Below, one piece after another: positions 42,418-52,120 of a stretch of DNA of 64,000 nucleotides. The DNA lies in NCBI RefSeq assembly GCF_024124545.1, contig NZ_JAMXSF010000010.1:124001-188000 (forward strand), read 5' to 3'. The position numbers were made by a program, and so were the translations under genes. The notes beneath the pieces were generated by a model that saw only the letters and a list, made by a program, of their open reading frames with translations, was not told where the DNA came from and did not search any database. Source of the DNA: Pseudoalteromonas sp. XMcav2-N (GTDB taxonomy: Bacteria; Pseudomonadota; Gammaproteobacteria; Enterobacterales; Alteromonadaceae). Position 1 is the first letter of the stretch. The number at the start of each line of letters is the position of its first letter.

Positions 42418-42440
42418 TGCGGCGACGTTTTTTCGCCGCA
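42418..42440. terminator. GC-rich hairpin after the precursor gene
   Basis: TGCGGCGA (42418-42425) pairs with TCGCCGCA (42433-42440) around a T-rich loop. On the plus strand an AT-rich tail follows (TCATTATTAATT); on the minus strand a run of six Ts follows. It likely separates the precursor transcript from the SUMF1-family gene 135 bp further on. The remaining gap holds no gene. Confidence 0.5.
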
Positions 42441-42574
42441 TCATTATTAATTAACCACATGATATTTATACTTATATATTCTATTCAACTTCTCATTGGC
42501 TAACTATCAGAAATAAAATAGGACTCTCATCACGCTCACCCTTAGTGTCTGTGTAAACATTGAGAGGAGATCCT

Positions 42575-44173
42575 ATGACTTTACCAATTCACGCTCTGTT
42601 ACTGAGCACCGTTTCAGCCTCAACTCAGGTGACACCGATTGAACCAGCTCTCGTCCCTGTTGTTGATAAAGACCAGCAGATAAACCTGCAGATGGGCAAA
42701 TATGAAGTCACGGTTGCAGAATTTTCCCATTTTGTTGAAGCAACAGATTATCAGGTGCCGAAAAAGTGTATGCTCTTTACCTCAACACGCTGGCCTGATC
42801 CTGACTCCCCGGGTAACTGGGATAACCCTGAATTGACTCACAACCCCTACCGCCCTGTTGTTTGCATAGGTCTACCTGGTGCGATGGCCTATGCACAGTG
42901 GTTGTCTGAACAAACCGGTAAACCCTACCGGTTGCCCACTCTAAAGGAATGGCGACTGGCCGCCTCTGCACGGACCACAAGCCGCTCTCCATTTGGTGAG
43001 GACTGGCAGCAAACACAGATCTGTAAGTATGAGAATACCGAAGATCTCGCAAACCTGGCAGGGATGCAGATTGACCATCAACACCGTTACCGGAGCAGTG
43101 CAAACTGTAACGATGGTGCTGTTTATCACACGGTCGTAGGCATGTATCGCCCCAACCCACTGGGCCTGTACGATATGATGGGCAATGTGAAGGAGCTACT
43201 GCAAAGCTGCCAGCGCTGGGATAACAAGAATCCAAAACAATGCACGCATTTTGATGTTGCGGGTGAAGGCTGGCACTGGCAAACGCGTGGCGTCTTCAAT
43301 GCAGACACCATTGCGGCTGATTTTTATGGCAGTATAGAGGGATTTCGTTTAGTACTTGAACAACCAGCCGAAGGAAGTGAGAGACCATTCAATGAGGTAT
43401 TTGCCAGGGAGCTTGCTGATGCACAGCGCCAGCAACGACTCGCACACCAACAACTCAGGCAGCTTCCACCTGCCCCTACAGGCGTGCGCGCTGTTCGTAA
43501 TCAAAACAATCTGGTCACTATTAGCTGGCAGGGACTTGCTGATCAATCCGCCCGGTACTCTGTGTTCCGAAGTTACGTTGACCCGAACGGCCAGCTCAGT
43601 CGAAAACAAACACAGGTAGCCAAAGACCTGAGTCTGGGACAGTTTACGGATCAGCTGCCCGGAGCAGGACAAGCAAGCTACACAGTTGCTGCAACGACAA
43701 GCTCTGGCCAGGGGCCCTTCAGTATGCAAGTAGAAACCGGGAGTCATATTATCTTTGAGACTGGACAGCGCATTGAGGCTGAGCACTATGTGACGCAAGA
43801 GCACGTTTACCTGATTGATCATAAAGAGAAAAACCAGCAAAGCCTGGCATTCAATGATAACCCCTATCATTACCCAACTGGTGATAAACCTTTATTACCC
43901 GCATGGAGCAGTTATCAGTTTAAGAGCCCCAAACAACAAGACGTCGAACTGCAGATGCGACTCAGAGCCGATGAGGGAACCCAAATCGAGATTTGGCAGG
44001 GACATCATCTGGTCGCACGAGTCACAGGTATGACACCTGATACATTGGATATAATCAAAGTACCAGCAAAACTGATAGCCTCCGATGCACCAATAGAAGT
44101 ACGGGCAGGCACGCAAACCTGGTTTATGGTTGACTGGTTACAATTTAATCCGTTAGCCAGCTTGGAGCAGTAA
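42575..44173 (+). CDS. SUMF1/FGE-fold protein with FN3 and CBM6-like domains
   Basis: A 532-residue protein with GAGAGGAGA before the ATG and a weak signal-like start (MTLPIHALLLSTVSAST). Residues about 30-265 match the formylglycine-generating-enzyme/SUMF1 fold: MGKYEVTVAEFSHFVEA, YRLPTLKEWRLAASAR, GLYDMMGNVKELL and GFRLVLE. A fibronectin type III domain follows (about 300-385, APTGVRAVRNQNNLVTISWQ) and then a beta-sandwich with RIEAEHY resembling carbohydrate-binding module 6 (about 395-530). Proteins with this fold oxidise Cys/Ser in sulfatases, form sulfoxides (EgtB) or bind ligands. A carbohydrate-anchored secreted protein is likely; a link to the upstream peptide is only positional. Confidence 0.78.
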   Translation: MTLPIHALLLSTVSASTQVTPIEPALVPVVDKDQQINLQMGKYEVTVAEFSHFVEATDYQVPKKCMLFTSTRWPDPDSPGNWDNPELTHNPYRPVVCIGLPGAMAYAQWLSEQTGKPYRLPTLKEWRLAASARTTSRSPFGEDWQQTQICKYENTEDLANLAGMQIDHQHRYRSSANCNDGAVYHTVVGMYRPNPLGLYDMMGNVKELLQSCQRWDNKNPKQCTHFDVAGEGWHWQTRGVFNADTIAADFYGSIEGFRLVLEQPAEGSERPFNEVFARELADAQRQQRLAHQQLRQLPPAPTGVRAVRNQNNLVTISWQGLADQSARYSVFRSYVDPNGQLSRKQTQVAKDLSLGQFTDQLPGAGQASYTVAATTSSGQGPFSMQVETGSHIIFETGQRIEAEHYVTQEHVYLIDHKEKNQQSLAFNDNPYHYPTGDKPLLPAWSSYQFKSPKQQDVELQMRLRADEGTQIEIWQGHHLVARVTGMTPDTLDIIKVPAKLIASDAPIEVRAGTQTWFMVDWLQFNPLASLEQ

Positions 44174-44219
44174 TTCGAGTTCTTAAATAGACGTATCAAA
44201 CAGTGCCACATTGGGGCAA

Positions 44220-46034
44220 TTATAAAGCCGCCAGCTCTCGTTCTGAGATTTGCTGGTGGCGCAGCCAGTCAGCCCCGGTATTCGCTTTCAGATACGCCAG
44301 ATAATACAGTTTCTCTTCCTGAGTGCTGGAACTAGCGCGGTAGAGCCTTAGCGCGGCTGTCTGTGCACTTTGGCCATCAAAACGCTGCTGAGCCAGTGTA
44401 AATGCACGTTTCAGCACCGTCATCATATGCGCCTCTTGCGCCTGTGCGGCATGAATCTGAGCCTTTAATAGCAATGCCCTGGGATTCTGTGACTCTGGCT
44501 GGATCAAGGCATGTGCTGCTTCGTAATCACCCCGCGCCAGTGCATACTCCACTAACAGTGCCATCGCCTCATCCTGAACCCAATAGTTTTTGCCCGTACG
44601 AGGTAGCGCTACAACCTGCTTCAGATAAGGCTCAGCATCGCTGTCGTTGCCACTAAATATGGCAAAATGGTAGAGCACGATTGCCTGATTGCTCTTGTCC
44701 AGTTCATGTGCTGTCAGAACGGACTGAGCCAGATTAAGATGATGGTACTGTTTTTCTACCTGTCCGGTTTTCTTAGCCAATATGGAATACAATATGTGCA
44801 GCTCAAATCGACGCAAGCCATCAACACCATCTGTCATGATTTCTGTTAATGCCTGATCCAATACCTGGTTCATCAATGACCAGTTACCCAGCTCATAGCT
44901 AAGCCAGGCCTGTGTCGTCACATAGCGGTGCTTTAGCGGCTCAAGCTGAGTATCATGCAGCACCGCTGACATATCCCGTAAACTTGCCGTAGCCAGCACA
45001 TGTTGGCTACGCATTTTATAAACCTTCCCCTTGTGCCAGTGAGCCAGTGCCACATAGGGCTTGTGCTGATGGCCATTGAATTGCTCAATCAGACGATCCA
45101 GATAGGTGATCGCCAAATCAAATTGTCCCTGTTCAATATAATAACGGCCGGCAGCAAGAATAAGCTCAGGGTCATCCGGTGCCTGTCGGCTCATAGAGAG
45201 TACAACCAACTCATGTGTCGTGACATGATTATCCGCAAACAGTCCCAGCGATTTCAGAGTAGTCAGACGTCGGGTCAGGCTTGCTGCTAACTCACTCTCA
45301 TCCAGTGCATAAACATAGCCTTCCCAGGCTCTGCCTGGCCTGGCGATGCCATAATGTATAAAAACACCACTTGATTCCGGATAAAGCTTGCCCCACATCT
45401 GCCAGCTTTTCTGGCCTTCCGACCATAGCAACTCAGGTGTTTCAAATGCTTGCTCTATACTCACTTCACCCGACTCTTGCTGGACCTGATTCAGTCCAGA
45501 CATATCAATCGCCTGCTCAGCTATGTCAGAAAATGACAAGATGCCAGCCTCTGAGTCACCCATGTGCAAAATGGTGAATTGCGCTTCCACTGACGGCTTC
45601 TTGTAGTTATACAGACTCGCTGTTACATAAACAGACAAGCAAACAAGCAACACTGCTATTCCCCACCAGAGAGGCTCTCTGCGACTGGTAACAAAGTCGG
45701 TTTCCATGGGTGTCTTAGTAACAGGCTTCTCAATGGGGGTCTCAGTAACAGGCCACTGCCATTGATACCCCAGGCGAGCGTAGGTGTGTATTGCATCGTC
45801 ACCCAATATGCTTCTGAGCTGGCTAATGGTCTGAAAGATGACCTGTTCAGATACCACAGTCTCACCCCAGACTTCATCCAGGATCTGCGTTTTGCTGACT
45901 ATCTCTTTATGATGGGTCAGTAGCAGGTGGAGTAATAAGGCTTGTTTGGGCTTGAGCGGCACGCGATATTCTGTTTGATACAGTGCCATACGGGTCAAAT
46001 CAAATCGGTAGTCTGCAAAATAGATATCGGACAT
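44220..46034 (-). CDS. CadC-like regulator: winged helix, TM helix, TPR-rich periplasmic part
   Basis: A 604-residue regulator. Residues about 5-95 are an OmpR-type winged helix (LTRMALYQTEYRVPLKPKQALLLHLL; VVSEQVIFQTISQLRSILGD; RLGYQWQWP). A linker with a repeated PIEKPVTKTP-type sequence leads to a membrane helix at about 124-142 (GIAVLLVCLSVYVTASLY). The rest is helical with TPR-like units (DPELILAAGRYYIEQGQFDLAITYLDRLIEQ). It converges on the SUMF1-family gene 46 bp away and may control the precursor or lipoprotein genes, or the protease unit behind it. The signal is unknown. Confidence 0.83.
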   Translation of the reverse strand: MSDIYFADYRFDLTRMALYQTEYRVPLKPKQALLLHLLLTHHKEIVSKTQILDEVWGETVVSEQVIFQTISQLRSILGDDAIHTYARLGYQWQWPVTETPIEKPVTKTPMETDFVTSRREPLWWGIAVLLVCLSVYVTASLYNYKKPSVEAQFTILHMGDSEAGILSFSDIAEQAIDMSGLNQVQQESGEVSIEQAFETPELLWSEGQKSWQMWGKLYPESSGVFIHYGIARPGRAWEGYVYALDESELAASLTRRLTTLKSLGLFADNHVTTHELVVLSMSRQAPDDPELILAAGRYYIEQGQFDLAITYLDRLIEQFNGHQHKPYVALAHWHKGKVYKMRSQHVLATASLRDMSAVLHDTQLEPLKHRYVTTQAWLSYELGNWSLMNQVLDQALTEIMTDGVDGLRRFELHILYSILAKKTGQVEKQYHHLNLAQSVLTAHELDKSNQAIVLYHFAIFSGNDSDAEPYLKQVVALPRTGKNYWVQDEAMALLVEYALARGDYEAAHALIQPESQNPRALLLKAQIHAAQAQEAHMMTVLKRAFTLAQQRFDGQSAQTAALRLYRASSSTQEEKLYYLAYLKANTGADWLRHQQISERELAAL

Positions 46035-46133
46035 AAACCGTGTACAAAACAGTGAGTGAGATTAACCCAATATCTTGCAACATATTATCAGCGAATGCAG
46101 CCTTGCAATTGTAACAATAAATCTATACAGGTT

Positions 46134-46160
46134 CAGGCCGGGCGAAAAATGCCCGGCCTG
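46134..46160 (-). terminator. Strong hairpin after the dockerin-bearing protein gene
   Basis: CAGGCCGGGC (46134-46143) and GCCCGGCCTG (46151-46160) pair perfectly over 10 bp with a 7-nt loop. It lies 12 bases past the stop codon of the minus-strand gene ending at 46172. No T-run follows on that strand, but the stem alone is very stable and probably marks the transcript end. Confidence 0.6.
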
Positions 46161-46171
46161 TATTTGTGTAT

Positions 46172-49100
46172 TTACTTCTGGTTAAGGGCAGCGACGACCT
46201 GCATGATATCTTTGAGGTCTATTTCTCCATCCTCATTCAGGTCAAATCGTTGTTCAAATTGCGTGTCTCCTGAAGTGGCAGACCATCCGCTCACTATCGC
46301 TGATACATCATCAGCCGACAACTCACTGTCTCCACTAAAATCATATGGGCTAACTTCTTTCAAAACAAAAACCTGTTGCTCACTGAGTATGGTTTTATCC
46401 TTGCTGAGCATCACCACTACAGTCACAGATGTATCACCCGGGGCAGAAACATCCCACAGATAACGGCCTTGTGAAAACTCTATACCCGTCGCAATTTCGG
46501 TCGTCGTTCCTTCAACCTGATAAGCAATATCTACAGTGTCAGAATCCGCGATATGAAGACCTGACCAATTGATACTGACCTGCTGCTCCGTACCTATGGC
46601 ATTTTCAACATTGAGCAGTAAGACAGGCACAGCTACACCAAGTTGTTTGACTTCCTGGCTTGCTTCAGTCAAATTCACCGCATCGTCTGAAGTTTCGAAT
46701 TGATAAGAAGCGTGACTAAAACTCAGTTTATACGAGCCTTTGGCTAAGTTCGCGAAACTAAACACCCCTTTATCATCAGTAAGCTGACGAGCAATTTCTA
46801 TCTGGCTCAAGCCCACCCCGTTAGTAAGTACAACCTCAACACCGGCAATGCCCATTTCATTGCCATCATGTACCTGACCATGCAAGGTCGCCTGGTGTGT
46901 GTCTACGTAGATGCTGTTTGGCTCAGAGGTAGAATCCTCAGCCACCGAGTATACATTGTAGTAATACTGAGTATTTGCCGATGCGCTATCTACAAACTCA
47001 GATGCCAGCCCGGTAAATATCGTACTACCATCTGTGATGGAAGTCGGCAGGCTGCCCGTGGTTCTGGTGACAACGACTTCTTTGAGGTTACCACCTTGCG
47101 GATTTTGCCAGCTCAATGAGACAACCGCGCCATTTACAATCGCCTTAAGCGACGACACCTGTGCCACGACAAAACTGCTCTCCTGAGCATAAGTTGGCGC
47201 TTGCGCAACGCCATTGACACTGATGTTTGCATCCGTGTTTTGTTGCCCTACGGTCAGTAATACGGTTGCACTATCCTCATTGCTCTGCGCGACCACATCT
47301 TCATAGTTCAGCACCAAAACTTTGCCGTTGGTCTGCGGAATGGTCACATAGACTTCTACTTCAGGATATTGAGGGTATTTTTCAACCTCAATGCTGTAAG
47401 TATCAGACAAAGGCAGAATAAACTCAGTCACCAGCTCTGAGTTTTTCAAATACGCTTGCGCCGTATCTGGCTCATCAAGAATTGGCGATAGCAACACCGC
47501 ACTTTGGTCGCTCTGGTGGTTTACCCCCACCAATTTGCCACCCGCAATCAGAACGGTGATGTGTTGTGGGTGTTCCAGCTCAACCACACTAACAGGCGTA
47601 TCTTCCTCTTCATTCAAAGTATCTTGCGACCGTTCACTGGCGCCAGGCTGACCATAGATACGTAGCTGATCCGTGACGTCCGTATAGGCACCAAATTGCG
47701 CATAACTCGATGCGTTGTAGTAGTTTGTTAACTTAAAGTCTCCATGTTTATCATAAGGTTCCGTGCCATCATCTGGCGCTCCGGAGAATATAAAATGCTT
47801 CAAAGTCAAGGAGTCAGTGAACTCCATCATGGTATATTCGCCCGGGAAGTTATTGTCATGAGTGATATACAAAGACACATCGTTATACTGGATCAACCCG
47901 GCTGCCAGAATAGAATGCCCACCGCCCCTTTTTGGACGATTAATGGTAAAGCGCAAACTGGCGATTTTATTTTCCATAAAGTGGGGCGAATAAAACGCAT
48001 TCATTGCCGAGATGCCCGGGAATATGGTTCTCGGATGAGAGCCTATCCAAGCGTCACCTTTAAAAGCCGACTGTGATAAAAAGTAAAAGCCAATTTTGGA
48101 CAAACCATGAAATGCATCTGCGGCATCCGACTTAACATCATAACTGCCAACGGCCTTCACATAAGGCTTAGGTGATTCCGTGTTGCGGTTGTCCCAATGA
48201 TTCTGGAAAGTAGAAATCAGCTGTGCCCGTGTCAGCGTGGCATCAATGTTAGCTCCCCAGGCGACGCTCTCACTGGCATTGTTATAATTAGCAATAGCCG
48301 ACGCAGCCATACCATGGCACACGCCCAGAAAACGCCGGTCTAGCCTGTCAAAGCCTTGTGTATAGTCTTTGAGGCGATAATAACCAATGACATCATAGGC
48401 TTTGCGTTTATTCGCCGGTGCCAGAAAGCTTGAAAATGAACGAGCAACTTTACGCATAAAGCCCAGATAAGATAACTGATCCGGTGTACAACGATCGAAT
48501 TTCCAGCACAAGAAAGAAGAAAGAGATACATCTTTGACCTCTGTTAGCATGAACTTATTCCAGTCGCCGTTTTGGAATGAAAAGCCATCCGTTGAGACGT
48601 TAAATGCGGTGGTATACACATTGAGGCTGTTCACATCCTCTATCGTTTCACACTCCTCAGATTTACATACCGACACCTGAGCATTGCTGAGGTTGTACGG
48701 TGCCTCAGCCAAAGAAAAGTCTAGTCTGAAGGTCTTTTTATCTGTGTTAACGTTGCAGTTTTCAGCGGTGACTTTTAAGTTACTGTCTTGCGCATGAAAC
48801 TGATAATTACAGACACCCTCCAGTGTCGCGCCGTTGAGCGCCTCCAGATCTTTGAAATAAATAGAAAATTGATTGGCAGTCAAAGCGCCCGGAGAAAGGA
48901 TCACTTTGTCCAGATTAAATGTGTGATCAAACGCAGCTTCAATGAGATTAAACGCGACGTTGTCTATGGCATACCCCGCGTCTTCCTGAGCAATAATCTC
49001 AATCCGAAACGAGGCAATGTTTTCATCTCGAATAGCAAAGTGCTCAATACCAAATTGCGAATCCAGGACTTCGCGGATCAATTGACCTTCGGGATTAAAC

Positions 49101-49510
49101 CACTGTAACCGCGTTGAACTCAGGTTATCAAAATACCCCGCGTCCAGCGAAAAACTATTTACCGTCGTCGGCTCACCCGTCAGGGGATCCACAAAACGTC
49201 CTTCAATGGCACCGTTATACTGAGGTGTTCCCGATAATACAGGACTCGTAGGATTGGCACTGTCAGACGTAATAAACGGCGCATCACCACCAAATATAAT
49301 GCCCCTGTCGGCATACTGATCAGTGATTGCTGTACCTGTTGGGAATTCACTGAAGGTGATAGGCGTCATCCCCACAGCCGCAGCCTGTTCAGCAGCCTGA
49401 GGTCGAGACAATGACTTGTCATAATTCGCGCCGGCCGTGGAGCCTTCGGTTGCGAGAGTCGGCATACTCAGTAAACCAAGCAGCGCTGTAAAATATAAGT
49501 ATTTCATCAT
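46172..49510 (-). CDS. Secreted papain-like-fold protein with C-terminal dockerin-like EF-hands
   Basis: About 1,112 residues. Signal peptide MMKYLYFTALLGLLSMPTLA; then a beta-sandwich region (about 40-190, PITFSEFPTGTAITDQYADRG). A central domain has the order Cys398 in LGVCHGMAASA, His532 in GGGHSILAAG and Asp552/Asn553 in THDNNFPGEY, the papain-type triad. Later come an FN3-like domain, a carboxypeptidase-regulatory-like domain (LHGQVHDGNEMGIAGVEVV), and a final pair of dockerin-like calcium motifs (YDFSGDSELSADD; FDLNEDGEIDLKD). The start follows a GAGGG site; a second ATG is the next codon. The cohesin-like lipoprotein gene ends seven bases upstream, so the two are an operon. Confidence 0.75.
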   Translation of the reverse strand: MMKYLYFTALLGLLSMPTLATEGSTAGANYDKSLSRPQAAEQAAAVGMTPITFSEFPTGTAITDQYADRGIIFGGDAPFITSDSANPTSPVLSGTPQYNGAIEGRFVDPLTGEPTTVNSFSLDAGYFDNLSSTRLQWFNPEGQLIREVLDSQFGIEHFAIRDENIASFRIEIIAQEDAGYAIDNVAFNLIEAAFDHTFNLDKVILSPGALTANQFSIYFKDLEALNGATLEGVCNYQFHAQDSNLKVTAENCNVNTDKKTFRLDFSLAEAPYNLSNAQVSVCKSEECETIEDVNSLNVYTTAFNVSTDGFSFQNGDWNKFMLTEVKDVSLSSFLCWKFDRCTPDQLSYLGFMRKVARSFSSFLAPANKRKAYDVIGYYRLKDYTQGFDRLDRRFLGVCHGMAASAIANYNNASESVAWGANIDATLTRAQLISTFQNHWDNRNTESPKPYVKAVGSYDVKSDAADAFHGLSKIGFYFLSQSAFKGDAWIGSHPRTIFPGISAMNAFYSPHFMENKIASLRFTINRPKRGGGHSILAAGLIQYNDVSLYITHDNNFPGEYTMMEFTDSLTLKHFIFSGAPDDGTEPYDKHGDFKLTNYYNASSYAQFGAYTDVTDQLRIYGQPGASERSQDTLNEEEDTPVSVVELEHPQHITVLIAGGKLVGVNHQSDQSAVLLSPILDEPDTAQAYLKNSELVTEFILPLSDTYSIEVEKYPQYPEVEVYVTIPQTNGKVLVLNYEDVVAQSNEDSATVLLTVGQQNTDANISVNGVAQAPTYAQESSFVVAQVSSLKAIVNGAVVSLSWQNPQGGNLKEVVVTRTTGSLPTSITDGSTIFTGLASEFVDSASANTQYYYNVYSVAEDSTSEPNSIYVDTHQATLHGQVHDGNEMGIAGVEVVLTNGVGLSQIEIARQLTDDKGVFSFANLAKGSYKLSFSHASYQFETSDDAVNLTEASQEVKQLGVAVPVLLLNVENAIGTEQQVSINWSGLHIADSDTVDIAYQVEGTTTEIATGIEFSQGRYLWDVSAPGDTSVTVVVMLSKDKTILSEQQVFVLKEVSPYDFSGDSELSADDVSAIVSGWSATSGDTQFEQRFDLNEDGEIDLKDIMQVVAALNQK

Positions 49511-49517
49511 TGCGCCC

Positions 49518-50048
49518 TCACTGTTCACTGACCGAAATGCTGCAACTTACTTGCTGCGCCAATCGATTCATACAGAGTGTTTTGCTGCTGCTCACATCAA
49601 GCGCACCGGCATCCGTATTGACTTCAAATTTCAAGACCTCAGCAGAGCCGTTAAAGCCACTGGTATTCCCATAAGTGAGCGCCCCAAAATGCAGCGCCTT
49701 CCCTTGGTCGCTGGATACAGGCCCAAGTGCAACCAAAGTACCGTCCGATACAATAAAACTGTTACTCATGGTCATCGACCCGTCATTAGGCGTAACACTA
49801 AAGTTCAGTTTCAGTTCATAGGCGGATATCGATTGAGTCGTGTTCAGTGTGACTTTGTATCCCTTTGTTGTTGGAGCATCAGATTGTGGGGGATCTGATT
49901 GAGGCGGATCAGATTGAGTTGGAGGTGTGTTAGTTGTTGTTACACTGGGGGAATCAACCCCACACCCAGCCAGTGCAATCAACAGTGACGAGCAAAAAAC
50001 CAGACCTAAGGTATTTCGCGGGGCACCAGACGCGATAGAGGTTTTCAT
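49518..50048 (-). CDS. Lipoprotein with cohesin-like domain
   Basis: A 176-residue predicted lipoprotein. Hydrophobic signal followed by ALAGC, a linker with a repeated QSDPP unit (about 44-60), then one beta-sandwich domain of about 110 residues. Its pattern (YKVTLNTTQSISAYELKLNFS, ALHFGALTYGNTSGFNGSAEVLKFEV) resembles cohesin modules, where a G-x-L-x-T/F-x-F strand ends the fold. Two Cys near the end (CMNRLAQQVSC) may form a disulfide. The gene lies seven bases upstream of the dockerin-bearing protein gene. A membrane-anchored cohesin-like receptor for that protein is the natural reading, but the similarity is weak. Confidence 0.6.
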   Translation of the reverse strand: MKTSIASGAPRNTLGLVFCSSLLIALAGCGVDSPSVTTTNTPPTQSDPPQSDPPQSDAPTTKGYKVTLNTTQSISAYELKLNFSVTPNDGSMTMSNSFIVSDGTLVALGPVSSDQGKALHFGALTYGNTSGFNGSAEVLKFEVNTDAGALDVSSSKTLCMNRLAQQVSCSISVSEQ

Positions 50049-50243
50049 TGTTGCAGCCTTGTTTACGTACGAAGACTGATATAGCCGCTAAAATGCTATA
50101 TCACCTTGTTCTTCGGGTACTGGGCTCACTTTTACTGCATACTGTACAACCTGTGAAGCGCAATAATCAAAGTGACTTTTCGTCAGCACATCGAAGTACA
50201 CTCGCAAGTATAGTCTAACCATAGAATTGTAAAGCTCAGATAT

Positions 50244-50281
50244 AAAAAAGCCACAACCAGTGATAACCCGGTTGTGGCTTT
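50244..50281 (-). terminator. Terminator of the ahpC-ahpF unit
   Basis: GCCACAACC (50250-50258) pairs with GGTTGTGGC (50270-50278), extended by AAA/TTT. On the minus strand six Ts follow the stem directly, about 60 bp after the ahpF stop. The hairpin is symmetric and could also stop plus-strand transcripts. The rest of the 291-bp gap holds no gene. Confidence 0.85.
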
Positions 50282-50339
50282 ACTGTACTCAGATGAGTAC
50301 AGGCTTGGGTGTAACTCGCTCTATGTTCGTTGTTTTAGG

Positions 50340-51911
50340 TTAGGCTGCCTGCTCAGCCATATCTGACTGATGTCTTATAAGGTAATCAAAAGCCCCAAGA
50401 CTGGCTGTAGCACCGCCGCCCATGGCAATGATAATTTGCTTGTATGGCTCGGTTGTCACGTCTCCTGCGGCGAACACTCCGGCTATGCTGGTTGCACCTT
50501 TAGAATCAATGGCAATTTCGCCAAAGGGTGTCAACGCAATCCCGCTTCCCTCCAGCCATTCCGTATTCGGGATCAACCCGATTTGTACAAAAATACCGGC
50601 CAACTCAAGTTGGTGACTTTGATTACTTTGCCTGTCCACATAGGTCAAGCCTGTCACCTTGTTTCCATCTCCCAACACTTCGGTTGTTTGGGCATGAGTG
50701 ATGATAGCGACGTTTTTTAAGCTGCGCGCCTTTTTGATCAGCACTTCATCTGCTTTTAGCGAATCGGCAAACTCCAGCACGGTGACGTGTTCAACCAGAT
50801 TAGCCAGGTCAATGGCAGCCTCAATGCCGGAATTCCCTCCCCCTATTACGGCAACAGACTTGCCCTTAAACAAAGGGCCATCACAGTGTGGGCAATACGC
50901 TACTCCTCTGCCTTTATATTCTTGCTCTCCCGGCACATTCATGGTTCGCCATCTTGCGCCAGTAGCAATCACGAGAGATTTTGCTTTCAAGGTTGCACCG
51001 CTTTCCAAAGTCAGCTCAAGCTTATTGCCTTGATTGAGTCCACTCGCTCGCTGGTGCTTAATTACATCCACCTGGTACTCGTTGACATGCTCTTCCAACT
51101 GAGCAACCAATTTAGGGCCCTCTGTGGCAGGCACGGATATAAAGTTTTCAATGCTCAAAGTATCTGCAACCTGACCGCCGAAGCGTTCGGCCACGATGCC
51201 AGTATTAAGGCCTTTTCGGGCCGCGTAAATGGCAGCAGCTGCACCGGCAGGGCCGCCTCCAACAACCAAAACATCAAACTCAGATTTTTGCGCAAGCTCG
51301 GCAGTCTGTCGCTCACTGTGTTTGCTGTCCAGTTTGACCAGGATTTCGGGCAGGGTAATTGCGCCCTGGCTAAAAAGTTGGCCATTGAGATAAACGCTCG
51401 GTACAGCCAGGATGTTTCGTTGCTCAACTTCCTCAGGAAACAATGCGCCATCTATCATGGTCGCCTTGATTTTGGCATTGTGCGCCGCCATCAGGTTCAG
51501 GGCCTGCACAACCTGAGGACAGGTTTGGCAGCTCAGGGATATATAGATTTCAAAGTTAAGCTCGTCCTCCATAGACTGGATCACCGCCAGCATTTGTTCA
51601 GAGACTTTTGCCTGGTGCCCGCCAGTATGAAGCAAAGCCAACACTAAACTGGTAAATTCATGCCCCATGGGTACACCGGCAAACTCCACTCGGGTATCAC
51701 GTACAGGAGAATACACAGTTAAACTGGGAGTACGCTGGCTATGTTCTGATTTGCCAATGGTAATTAACTCACTCAATGATGCGAGTTCTTGTGCCAGCGA
51801 CGCCACCTCAGCCGACTTTGCGCTATCATCCAGCCCCAACAACAGTTCTATGGGGTCTACCAGTGCAGCGAAATGGGTTTGCAACTGACTTTTTATTTGA
51901 TTATCTAACAT
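50340..51911 (-). CDS. ahpF: Alkyl hydroperoxide reductase subunit F
   Basis: A 523-residue flavoprotein disulfide reductase that recycles AhpC with NADH. The start [11 protein letters not shown] at 51911 aligns with E. coli AhpF (MLDTNMKTQLK); nine extra codons upstream are unlikely. The N-terminal double-thioredoxin-like domain has Cys128-x-x-Cys131 (SCQTCPQV), the FAD site is [17 protein letters not shown], the NADH site [15 protein letters not shown], and the active disulfide is Cys340/Cys343 (YCPHCDG). [15 protein letters not shown] closes the FAD domain. It lies 209 bp downstream of ahpC with a GC-rich hairpin between. Confidence 0.95.
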   Translation of the reverse strand: MLDNQIKSQLQTHFAALVDPIELLLGLDDSAKSAEVASLAQELASLSELITIGKSEHSQRTPSLTVYSPVRDTRVEFAGVPMGHEFTSLVLALLHTGGHQAKVSEQMLAVIQSMEDELNFEIYISLSCQTCPQVVQALNLMAAHNAKIKATMIDGALFPEEVEQRNILAVPSVYLNGQLFSQGAITLPEILVKLDSKHSERQTAELAQKSEFDVLVVGGGPAGAAAAIYAARKGLNTGIVAERFGGQVADTLSIENFISVPATEGPKLVAQLEEHVNEYQVDVIKHQRASGLNQGNKLELTLESGATLKAKSLVIATGARWRTMNVPGEQEYKGRGVAYCPHCDGPLFKGKSVAVIGGGNSGIEAAIDLANLVEHVTVLEFADSLKADEVLIKKARSLKNVAIITHAQTTEVLGDGNKVTGLTYVDRQSNQSHQLELAGIFVQIGLIPNTEWLEGSGIALTPFGEIAIDSKGATSIAGVFAAGDVTTEPYKQIIIAMGGGATASLGAFDYLIRHQSDMAEQAA

Positions 51912-51989
51912 TCTGTACTTCCTCAATATTTCTGCCATTACACCCGTTGAGTTAAGCCTTTTAGGGGCGATTTTTTTGATTTAGAAGGC

Positions 51990-52008
51990 CCGGGCTCAGA
52001 TAGCCCGG
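51990..52008. repeat. Intercistronic hairpin between ahpC and ahpF
   Basis: CCGGGCT (51990-51996) and AGCCCGG (52002-52008) form a perfect 7-bp stem. It is not followed by a T-run on the minus strand. It would reduce read-through or protect the 3' end of ahpC mRNA, fitting the higher AhpC than AhpF level usual in bacteria. Confidence 0.55.
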
Positions 52009-52120
52009 ACCCGTGTAATTTGCTTAACGCTATCGCCAATTGAAGGAAAAAGCCTTGTCATCAAGCTATTAATAGCGCTAAACGCGACAAACTTTTCCCT
52101 CTCATTGGCTTAACTGGGAT

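Noticed and set aside
43349-43870. 173-codon minus-strand ORF
   Set aside because: Antisense to the SUMF1/FN3 gene with no motif of its own.
50787-51647. 286-codon plus-strand ORF
   Set aside because: Entirely antisense to ahpF, whose frame carries all FAD, NADH and disulfide motifs; a mirror of a strongly biased coding frame.
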